Shown in pieces: positions 44,965 through 51,030 of a stretch of DNA of 64,000 bases (its first letter is position 1; each line of letters opens with the position of its first letter). The notes under the pieces are model-generated. The model did no database searches, had not been told where the DNA came from, and worked only from the letters and a program-made list of their open reading frames with translations. The position numbers were made by a program, and so were the translations under genes. Source of the DNA: Pseudaminobacter sp040049255 (GTDB lineage Bacteria; Pseudomonadota; Alphaproteobacteria; Rhizobiales; Rhizobiaceae); the NCBI RefSeq assembly GCF_040049255.1, contig NZ_JBDZDR010000002.1, positions 558,001-622,000 of the forward strand, read 5' to 3'.

Positions 44965-45390
44965 ATGGATACTGTCGAAACGCCGAGCAGAAACTACGAG
45001 ATGCTGATTGAATTGACGGCCGATGTTGTGGCCGCCTATGTCAGCAACAACCCCGTGCCGGTCGGTGAACTGCCCAACCTGATCGCCGATGTGCACGCCG
45101 CTCTGGGCCGCGTTGGGGGGGCGGTTGAGCAACCGCCTGCCGACAAGCAAAAGCCGGCAGTGAATCCGAAGCGTTCTGTCCAGGACGACTACATTATCTG
45201 CCTGGAAGACGGAAAGAAGTTCAAGTCGCTGAAGCGCCACCTGATGACGCACTACGGGATGACGCCGGATCAGTACCGCGAAAAGTGGGGCCTGGATCCG
45301 AACTATCCGATGGTTGCGCCGAGCTATGCTGCGGCCCGTTCGCAGCTCGCAAAGAAGATGGGTCTGGGGCGCAAGCGCAAAGGCGCGTAA
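44965..45390 (+). CDS. mucR: MucR/Ros-family zinc-finger regulator
   Basis: A 141-aa global regulator of exopolysaccharide, motility and cell-cycle genes in rhizobia. An N-terminal oligomerisation region (LTADVVAAYVSNN) is followed by the Ros-type zinc finger CLEDGKKFKSLKRHLMTHYG. The finger has Cys-x2-Asp in place of Cys-x2-Cys, with two following His residues, an arrangement known in MucR and some Mesorhizobium homologues. The C-terminus YPMVAPSYAAARSQLAKKMG is standard. ATG 44965 gives the family start. A terminator lies at 45420. Confidence 0.95.
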   Translation: MDTVETPSRNYEMLIELTADVVAAYVSNNPVPVGELPNLIADVHAALGRVGGAVEQPPADKQKPAVNPKRSVQDDYIICLEDGKKFKSLKRHLMTHYGMTPDQYREKWGLDPNYPMVAPSYAAARSQLAKKMGLGRKRKGA

Positions 45391-45419
45391 AGAAGACCAA
45401 AATATTTCTTGCAAAGAAT

Positions 45420-45446
45420 ACGGCGCCTCCGGGCGCCGTTTTTATT
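45420..45446 (+). terminator. Rho-independent terminator of mucR
   Basis: ACGGCGCC pairs with GGCGCCGT around TCCG and runs into TTTTAT, 30 nt after the mucR stop. Confidence 0.9.
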
Positions 45447-45458
45447 TCGATTACCTTT

Positions 45459-45869
45459 CTATACTCGTCGGAGGTCTTCGAGATTGTGGCTGGCGTGGAC
45501 CATACCGGCTTTGCCGCCGCAACTTCTGGGCGACGCCCTTGCCTTTCCGAATGCAGAAGGTGACCGGCTGGGTTCAGGGGCGGAGGGAGAAACCGATTCC
45601 GCCTCGGATAGGCGGTCGAGCGCCTGCTTGAGAGCGATGTGACGGTTCAGGTCGTAGCTCCAGTGGCGCCGCATTCCGCGCAGCCGCTCCCGTTCAATCG
45701 CGCGCCTGAGACGATGTTGCAGCCTGGCCTTCTCTTCGGGGCCCGCGGCGAGCGCTGACGAGAGATCTATGCCGCAGACAAGCTGCAACGCGGCAAGCTG
45801 TCCGGCAAATGCGGTTTCCGATGATTTTCGGGCCTGGAACCTCGAGAACTCAGAGCGGATATCGTCCAT
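45459..45869 (-). CDS. Conserved-looking small cytoplasmic protein of unknown function
   Basis: A 136-aa product starting MDDIRSEFSRFQARKSSE at ATG 45869, 8 nt after an AGGAG site. It is rich in Arg, Leu and Glu with predicted helices (ARLQHRLRRAIERERLRGMR, WSYDLNRHIALKQALDRL) and has a low-complexity Ser/Pro tail. No transmembrane segment or known motif is recognised. The good ribosome site and codon pattern support a real gene. It converges with mucR. Confidence 0.55.
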   Translation of the reverse strand: MDDIRSEFSRFQARKSSETAFAGQLAALQLVCGIDLSSALAAGPEEKARLQHRLRRAIERERLRGMRRHWSYDLNRHIALKQALDRLSEAESVSPSAPEPSRSPSAFGKARASPRSCGGKAGMVHASHNLEDLRRV

Positions 45870-46015
45870 CGGGGAAACTCCTGTTGCGTCATGCAGCAAC
45901 TATCCGCGAGGTTCGGAGACCGGGGATGAATATCTCGGCTGGCGGACACCGGAAGTGGAATAAAGGCCATGTTTTCAGCTACTTGAGTTTTTACCACGAA
46001 GTATTTGTTTCCTCT

Positions 46016-46044
46016 TTGTTCACGTCGCGGGCGGCTGGTGTATA
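46016..46044 (+). promoter_or_regulatory. Promoter now cut off from its operon by the IS
   Basis: TTGTTC (46016-46021), 17 nt and TGTATA (46039-46044), pointing toward the DnaA-domain gene. The IS insertion point is 12 nt past the -10, about at the transcription start. Before insertion this would have been the natural promoter of the 48487-49706 operon. Confidence 0.5.
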
Positions 46045-46048
46045 TAAG

Positions 46049-46056
46049 AAACAATT
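46049..46056. repeat. Target-site duplication, left copy
   Basis: AAACAATT directly abuts the left IS end and is repeated exactly at 48456-48463. Eight base pairs is the known duplication size of IS1595-family elements. Confidence 0.9.
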
Positions 46057-46081
46057 CCTAATTATATACTTGACGTACCAA
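46057..46081 (+). repeat. IS terminal inverted repeat, left
   Basis: A 25-bp IR (CCTAATTATATAC then TTGACGTACCAA). It matches the reverse complement of 48431-48455 except for T against G at position 14. The inward-facing TTGACG inside it could serve as the -35 of the transposase promoter. Confidence 0.92.
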
Positions 46082-46118
46082 GCCGGATTTGCGACAGTAA
46101 ATCCAAGGAGACGCACCG

Positions 46119-47090
46119 ATGTTCGACCTCACCAACGTGATCTACACAGACGCTGAAAAGGCCCGCGAACATCTTGAGGCCATTCACTGGCCGCATGGCC
46201 CGATCTGCCCGCATTGCGGCAATGCAAACCCCGACCGCATTACCAAGCTTGAGGGCAAGTCCACCCGTCCTGGCGTCTACAAGTGCAACGAGTGTCGCGA
46301 CCCGTTTACCGTCACCGTTGGCACCGTGTTCGAACGCTCCAAAATCCCGCTCAATAAGTGGGTGCTGGCGTCTCACCTCATGGCCGCTTCCAAGAAGGGC
46401 ATGAGTGCGCACCAGCTCCACCGTATGCTCGGCGTTACCTACAAGACCGCTTGGTTCATGGCGCACCGCATCCGTGAAGCCATGAAGGAGGACGTGAAGT
46501 CATCTGGTCCGCTTGGTGGCGCAGGCAAGACCGTGGAAGCCGACGAAACCTACATCGGCAAGCGCGACGTTCCCTATGTCTCACCGCAACGCAATGGCCG
46601 CCCCTTCACCAAGAGGGGCAAAGGCGGCGGCGCTCAGAAGCGCACCATTGTCTCGCTGGTCGAGCGCGGCGGCAAGGTCCGTTCCTTCCATGTCCAGCAT
46701 GCCACCAAGGACATCGTGCGCGACATTCTGGTTCGCAACGCCGACCGCTCCTCGACGCTCTACACCGACGAAAGCCGCCTCTACACCACGACCGGCGCCG
46801 AATACGCCAACCATGAGACGGTCAATCACTCCCGCAAGGAATATGCTCGCGGCGACGTCCACACCAACACGATTGAGAACGTGTTCTCAGTGTTCAAGCG
46901 CGGCATGATCGGCGTCTATCAGCATTGCGGCGAAGCGCACTTGCATCGCTACCTTGCCGAGTTCGATTTTCGTTACAATCGTCGCGCCGCGCTCAAGGTT
47001 AGCGATGCAGAGCGCGCCGAAGACCTGCTTCGTATGGCTCGCGACAAGCGTTTGACCTATCGGCGGATTGGTGAAGCCAGTTTCGCCTAA
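46119..47090 (+). CDS. IS1595-family transposase
   Basis: A 323-aa DDE-type transposase. An N-terminal zinc ribbon (C30, C33, C56, C59 in ICPHCGN and KCNECR) precedes the ISXO2-like catalytic domain. Acidic residues are seen in VEADETYIGKRD (D142), TLYTDESRLY (D217) and HTNTIENVFSVFKRG (N250, E253), followed by the basic YNRRAA region. It starts at ATG 46119, 8 nt after AAGGAG. The frame is intact, so the element may be functional. Confidence 0.95.
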   Translation: MFDLTNVIYTDAEKAREHLEAIHWPHGPICPHCGNANPDRITKLEGKSTRPGVYKCNECRDPFTVTVGTVFERSKIPLNKWVLASHLMAASKKGMSAHQLHRMLGVTYKTAWFMAHRIREAMKEDVKSSGPLGGAGKTVEADETYIGKRDVPYVSPQRNGRPFTKRGKGGGAQKRTIVSLVERGGKVRSFHVQHATKDIVRDILVRNADRSSTLYTDESRLYTTTGAEYANHETVNHSRKEYARGDVHTNTIENVFSVFKRGMIGVYQHCGEAHLHRYLAEFDFRYNRRAALKVSDAERAEDLLRMARDKRLTYRRIGEASFA

Positions 47091-47252
47091 GCAAAAAGCA
47101 CGAAAACTTATTAAGTTGCGCAAGAAACGCAGACTCGACTCAGAGTAGGCGCTTCATCATTATTTGTATTGGTCTTGGGCGATTCGATTCACCACACCTC
47201 TCTGGCGCGGCCTTCCGGCACGGGCAGCAGCCCGAGAACGGAGGTGATGGAA

Positions 47253-47375
47253 ATGGCAAAGACCTACAAGATCGGCCGCAGCGCGATCTCCGGGAAGTAC
47301 ACATCGGTTTCGACCGCCGTGCGCCACCCGAAGACCCATGTTGTCGAGACTGTAAAAAAGCGCCGCCGCCGTTAA
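47253..47375 (+). CDS. IS passenger: 40-aa basic protein of unknown function
   Basis: MAKTYKIGRSAISGKYTSVS and following, ending KKRRRR. It starts at ATG 47253, 6 nt after GGAGGTG; ATG 47247 is too close to that site. It resembles the short AKTY.IGRSA..G.Y..V proteins often seen as tiny hypothetical genes in alphaproteobacteria, judged from memory. It lies between the transposase and the larger passenger inside the IS. A stem GGGCGG/CCGCCC (about 47391-47421) follows and may end its transcript. Function unknown. Confidence 0.6.
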   Translation: MAKTYKIGRSAISGKYTSVSTAVRHPKTHVVETVKKRRRR

Positions 47376-47546
47376 GGCTCAGGCTCTTCCGGGCGGTCGT
47401 TCTTCGCAGGATTGCCGCCCGGTTTCCGTTTCTGATCTGGCTCGCTTGCGCGAGACTTGTGCCCCGGATCAGGCGGGGTCTTCAGAAGGCGGCGCAATAC
47501 CTCGTCGCCTTTCTCATGATCTGTGTCTTCGTCAGGGAGGGGAGGC

Positions 47547-48398
47547 ATGACCGTTCCGAGATCAGATTTCTACGGGAATCTTACCTATCACAATTCCAGC
47601 CCGTTTGCTGGTGCCGCTCTAAAGCTGAAACGGGCCGAGAGACATTTGCACGAGCTTGCAGATGCCGCCCGCCACCTGCCCCTCAGACGCAACTACAATT
47701 TCGCGATTCGCCCCAAGCCAGAGGACGGGCAGATCGAGATCATATATACCACCGATAGCCGGATGCCCCTCGAATTCGCCGGCGTCATCGGCGATGCGGT
47801 TCACAACATCCGATCGGCTTTCGACTACGTAGCGGTCGCGCTCACCGCACCCCCCTTGGGCCGGGGGAAGGCGGCTGATGCTTATTTCCCGACTGGAATA
47901 GATAGGCAGGAATTCATACGGGCCCGCGATGGTTTTACCACGGCCAAGGGAAAGCGGGTGCGCGGTAAGATGGAGGGGGCCAGTTCCCACGCGCTCCGCT
48001 TGGTCGAGGAGTTGGAACCCTACGATGGCGGGCAATACTCCTTGCGGTCCCTGCACGATCTCGACGTCCTGGACAAACACAAACTGATTATCCCAGCCAT
48101 TGTACGGCTCCGGGTCGCCAAGCTCGACGCTTCGCTTGGCCAGGTAAGATATTCTCTCGGGATGACAGATTTTAAGCCTAACAAAGACAGGTCCAACTTC
48201 GTCGCCACTGTCGATTGCCCCGCCGACATGACGGATGAGTTCCAGCTGGACGGTGAGTTCCAGCCGACCTTTGACATAGTCTTCGCAGAGGGACAGCCCC
48301 TCGAAGGTAAGCCGGTCGTGGATACGCTTCTTGAGATTGCGGACACCGGCAAGCGCTTCATCGAGAAGTGCTCGGCGCTCTTCCTCCGAACGAACTGA
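47547..48398 (+). CDS. IS passenger: 283-aa protein of unknown function
   Basis: Starts MTVPRSDFYGNLTYH at ATG 47547 after GGGAGGGGAGG. Near residues 90-110 it has GDAVHNIRSAFDYVAVAL, a motif found in many uncharacterised bacterial proteins as GD.LHNLRSALDH. R-x4-H spacing in those relatives recalls HEPN nuclease motifs, but here the His is Tyr (RSAFDY). No signal peptide or membrane helix. It lies wholly inside the IS and reads toward its right end. A leftward frame of 280 codons opposite to it looks like antisense shadow. Function not assigned. Confidence 0.65.
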   Translation: MTVPRSDFYGNLTYHNSSPFAGAALKLKRAERHLHELADAARHLPLRRNYNFAIRPKPEDGQIEIIYTTDSRMPLEFAGVIGDAVHNIRSAFDYVAVALTAPPLGRGKAADAYFPTGIDRQEFIRARDGFTTAKGKRVRGKMEGASSHALRLVEELEPYDGGQYSLRSLHDLDVLDKHKLIIPAIVRLRVAKLDASLGQVRYSLGMTDFKPNKDRSNFVATVDCPADMTDEFQLDGEFQPTFDIVFAEGQPLEGKPVVDTLLEIADTGKRFIEKCSALFLRTN

Positions 48399-48430
48399 CC
48401 AACCTGAACTTTCTGGGTGTGAATCGATCA

Positions 48431-48455
48431 TTGGTACGTCACGTATATAATTAGG
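48431..48455 (-). repeat. IS terminal inverted repeat, right
   Basis: Mirror of 46057-46081 with one mismatch. Read outward it contains TATAAT (48446-48451), which could act as a -10 toward the adjacent operon, though no good -35 stands 16-18 nt before it. Confidence 0.9.
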
Positions 48456-48463
48456 AAACAATT
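48456..48463. repeat. Target-site duplication, right copy
   Basis: Exact second copy of AAACAATT next to the right IS end. The following CCTA happens to match the first four bases of the IS, but the inverted-repeat symmetry fixes the boundary here. Confidence 0.9.
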
Positions 48464-48486
48464 CCTATTAACGGAGGGATAGGTTT

Positions 48487-48900
48487 GTGTTCACTGCTGC
48501 CACGACAGAAAAGGCCCAGACCAAAGCAAGAGTGGGGGCGAAGGCGCATCGAACGGTAGGGCGTGGGTTTCAGTGGGGCGAAGAGGAGGCCTTGGAGGCA
48601 TGTGAATGCCTGATGGACATTGCTGCCGCGCTGTTCAACGTTTCGGGCAAGGAACTTCGGCGCCCGGGGCGCACGTCGCTGGGAGTTTCTCGAGTCAGGC
48701 AGATTTCCATGTACGTCGCCCATGTGATCCTGGGCCTGAACATGAGCGATGTGGGGCGGAGTTTCGGCAGAGACCGCACGACGGTCGTGTACGCCTGCCA
48801 TCTGATCGAGGATATGCGCGACGTGGAGGAGTTCGACAGGGTCGTGGCAATGATGGAGCGCGTGATTATCGCAGCGTTTCGGGACAGGCTGGAGCGCTAA
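48487..48900 (+). CDS. Stand-alone DnaA domain IV-like DNA-binding protein
   Basis: A 137-aa protein whose C-terminal half matches the DNA-binding domain of DnaA. RQISMYVAHVILGLNMSDVG and FGRDRTTVVYACHLIED correspond to the helix-turn-helix and the DnaA signature (FGGRDHTTV). It lacks the AAA+ ATPase, so it cannot act as an initiator but may bind DnaA-box-like sites. GTG 48487 follows GGAGGG by 8 nt. It is 5 nt before the DUF6456 gene. The IS at 46057-48455 separates it from its likely promoter. Confidence 0.82.
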   Translation: MFTAATTEKAQTKARVGAKAHRTVGRGFQWGEEEALEACECLMDIAAALFNVSGKELRRPGRTSLGVSRVRQISMYVAHVILGLNMSDVGRSFGRDRTTVVYACHLIEDMRDVEEFDRVVAMMERVIIAAFRDRLER

Positions 48901-48905
48901 GAACC

Positions 48906-49706
48906 ATGCAGAAGTCGCACAGTGAACACGCCGAGCGGCGGATCGTCCGTTTTCTGTCGGGCGGCAAGGCCGTAGTGAGGGACGCGGCCGTCAAGGGCAC
49001 GGTCCTGCTTGAGGAGAAGACACGCGGTACGATCTGCGTGTCGGAGGAAGCCCTGGACAGGCTGCAGCGCGCAGGCATCGTCGTCCGCCACGACCGCACG
49101 GTCGTGCTGGCGCCGGAAGTGCATGGCGCAACACCGAAGGTGGCCATGCGGCGTGGAGGCGAGGCCATCGACCTCGATGTGGTGAGGGTCGCCGGTGCGG
49201 ATGGAATGCCGGACTACGCGCTGGTGAACCTTTCGGAATCGCCGCTTGGTCAGCTCATGCGACGAAAGACGAAAAGCGGCAGGCCGTTTCTCTCGCAGGC
49301 GGAATTCACGGCGGGTGAGCGACTGCGCGCAGACTTCACGCGCGGGCAGATCATGCCCCGGCTCGGCGCAAACTGGGAGGCAAGCGTGGCCTCGCGGCGA
49401 AGAACCGATGCAAACGGAGTGGCGGAACTGACCGAGGCCGCGCTGGCGGCCCGCCAGCGCGTGGAGCGCGCCGTCAATGCCGTGGGCCCCGAACTGTCGG
49501 GGGTCCTCATCGACATCTGTTGCTTTCTGAAGGGGCTGGAACTGGTGGAGGCCGAGCGGGGCTGGCCTGTGCGGTCAGCCAAGATCGTGCTCAAGACCGC
49601 GCTCGGGGTGCTGAGCCGTCATTATGAGCCACAGGCGCCCAGACGCAGGACGGGAGGCTCGATAGTCCACTGGGGAAGTGAAGACTACCGCCCGAACATC
49701 GGATGA
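48906..49706 (+). CDS. DUF6456 domain protein
   Basis: A 266-aa cytoplasmic protein. The N-terminal part is winged-helix-like (AERRIVRFLSGG, CVSEEALDRLQRAGIVV). The C-terminal DUF6456 domain has SPLGQLMRRKTKSGRPFLSQ, LRADFTRGQIMPRLGANWEA and CCFLKGLELVEAERGWPVRS. ATG 48906 is used; a much longer upstream frame runs through the DnaA-like gene and is rejected. The family is Rhizobiales-centred and commonly sits beside the DnaA-like gene, but its function is not known. Confidence 0.85.
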   Translation: MQKSHSEHAERRIVRFLSGGKAVVRDAAVKGTVLLEEKTRGTICVSEEALDRLQRAGIVVRHDRTVVLAPEVHGATPKVAMRRGGEAIDLDVVRVAGADGMPDYALVNLSESPLGQLMRRKTKSGRPFLSQAEFTAGERLRADFTRGQIMPRLGANWEASVASRRRTDANGVAELTEAALAARQRVERAVNAVGPELSGVLIDICCFLKGLELVEAERGWPVRSAKIVLKTALGVLSRHYEPQAPRRRTGGSIVHWGSEDYRPNIG

Positions 49707-49721
49707 TTGCCTGTGCGGCGG

Positions 49722-50150
49722 TCAGGCGTCCTGCCGCAGCGTGTCTTCGGCCTCGCGCTTGATGCGTTTGACCATCGAGCGCAGGCCGTTGGCACGCTGG
49801 GGTGTCAGATGCTCATCGAGGCCGAGCGAGCGAAGAACCGCCTCCGCATCGACGGCAAGGATCTCGCTGGCGCGCTGGCCGGAATAGAGGGCAAGCAAGA
49901 TGGCCACCAGGCCACGAACGATGTGGGCATCCGAATCGCCCTGAAACCGGACGATGGGATCTGCGCCTTCGCCGCGCTCCGTAAGCAGCCAGACCTGGCT
50001 TACACAGCCCTGCACCTTGTGCGCGTCGTCGCGCGCGTGGTCCGGAAAAGGCGGAAGCGCTTCACCGAGTTCGATGACATAGCGATAGCGATCCTCCCAA
50101 TCATCGAGGAAAGCAAAGTCGTCGCGGATAGTTTGGATCGTAGTCGTCAT
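49722..50150 (-). CDS. sufE: SufE-family sulfur acceptor protein
   Basis: Accepts persulfide sulfur from the cysteine desulfurase SufS for Fe-S cluster assembly. At 142 aa it has the usual length. The acceptor Cys is in KVQGCVSQVWL (C49), preceded by the typical WEDRYRYVIELG. It lies apart from a suf operon, which is common in alphaproteobacteria, and converges with the DUF6456 gene. Confidence 0.9.
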   Translation of the reverse strand: MTTTIQTIRDDFAFLDDWEDRYRYVIELGEALPPFPDHARDDAHKVQGCVSQVWLLTERGEGADPIVRFQGDSDAHIVRGLVAILLALYSGQRASEILAVDAEAVLRSLGLDEHLTPQRANGLRSMVKRIKREAEDTLRQDA

Positions 50151-50255
50151 AGGCTCGATATAGTGGCGTGGATGCGCCGCGTCACGGAAAAAGCAGACAC
50201 CGAAGGTCCTGAGAGAGGGCAGATCGTCCTGAGGCCTGCGGCGTTCCGCCGGGAA

Positions 50256-50570
50256 TCAGTTTTCTTCGGGAATGCTTCCTGTCTTGGTGGCCTTGTCGGG
50301 CTCGCCGAACTGGCTGTCGAGCATTTCGAAAGCGATGCGGGCAGCCTCGCGCGCCCTGATGCCGACCGTGTGCAGGGCGGACTTTCCGGTTTCGCATACT
50401 TCCGGCTTGCGTTCGCAAATGCCGCCAAGGTCGCTGATGGCTTCGCGCGCAGCCAGGAAAGCCTGGAAAGCGCCGACACTGGGCTCATCGCCATTCTTGT
50501 CGCTGAAGCCGATCGGCAGCAGCAGAAGCACCAGCGACAGCCAGAAAGCGGTTCGGAGGAGAAAGCCCAT
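50256..50570 (-). CDS. DUF5330 small membrane protein
   Basis: A 104-aa protein beginning MGFLLRTAFWLSLVLLLLPI, a signal-anchor or signal peptide, followed by a soluble part with two Cys residues (GGICERKPEVCETG) that could form a disulfide outside the cytoplasm. ATG 50570 has AAGGA upstream; the frame to 50678 is not used. DUF5330 proteins are found in Rhizobiales and have no known role. Confidence 0.75.
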   Translation of the reverse strand: MGFLLRTAFWLSLVLLLLPIGFSDKNGDEPSVGAFQAFLAAREAISDLGGICERKPEVCETGKSALHTVGIRAREAARIAFEMLDSQFGEPDKATKTGSIPEEN

Positions 50571-51030
50571 GTCCTTGCCTCGTTGCATGCGGGCCGCGCA
50601 TGTCGAACGGCGCCGCATCGTCTGTTGAGCACAATTGCATTCGCTACGCAAAGGAGCGCTTGCGCAAGACGGTGGCATTATCGACGAATTCGATTCAAAT
50701 TTTAACGAAACGGGACCGGAATCGTGGCTGCCGTTATTTCAGCCAAGTCCGTAAGGTTCTGCTAACCATGCAAGCTCTTGATTTCGCATTCGATCCCCGC
50801 TGACGGGTCGCCGCCCGCAGCGGCGGCTGCACAACCTCCATTGGCCGGCGCCGGCTAACCTTCCATTTACCATGAAAGAAACCGGCTGGCGTTTTGGACC
50901 CACGCCTTCCGATATTCGTCCCCGGCAGCGCACGGATCGTGGCCGCCTTATCCATTCTTTAAAGGCTGGGTGCGAGGTTCACAGACGATCAAAAGTCATC
51001 CGCGAAGCGGAGTAGTTGCGAGTACGTTGC
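50571..51030. other. Divergent intergenic region before the histidine-kinase operon
   Basis: 460 nt with no credible gene. It includes AT-rich blocks (about 50685-50705) and a GCCGCC/GGCGGC hairpin near 50810. GTAA-N7-CTAAC (50751-50766) is a two-mismatch fit to the CtrA consensus TTAA-N7-TTAAC. Short frames on both strands lack ribosome sites and look accidental. Confidence 0.35.

Larger units (their letters stand above)
46057..48455 (+). mobile_element. IS1595-family insertion sequence with passenger genes (2,399 bp)
   Basis: The ends are defined by 25-bp inverted repeats with one mismatch. The left end begins CCTAATTATATAC at 46057; the right end finishes GTATATAATTAGG at 48455. Perfect 8-bp duplications AAACAATT flank the element. 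It holds a full-length transposase, a 40-codon gene and a 283-codon gene, all on the plus strand. Elements of this family are usually 0.7-1.1 kb when simple, and some subgroups are known to carry passenger genes. Intact ends and coding frame suggest a recent, possibly active insertion. Confidence 0.93.

Noticed and set aside
47619..48461. 280-codon minus-strand frame inside the IS
   Set aside because: Opposite to the 283-aa passenger, which has the better ribosome site and motif. This frame also runs through the IS end into the target duplication.
48487..48900. DnaA-like gene as a marker of a replication origin
   Set aside because: Only domain IV is present, no dnaN or repABC genes adjoin it, and no cluster of DnaA boxes or AT-rich unwinding region was seen.
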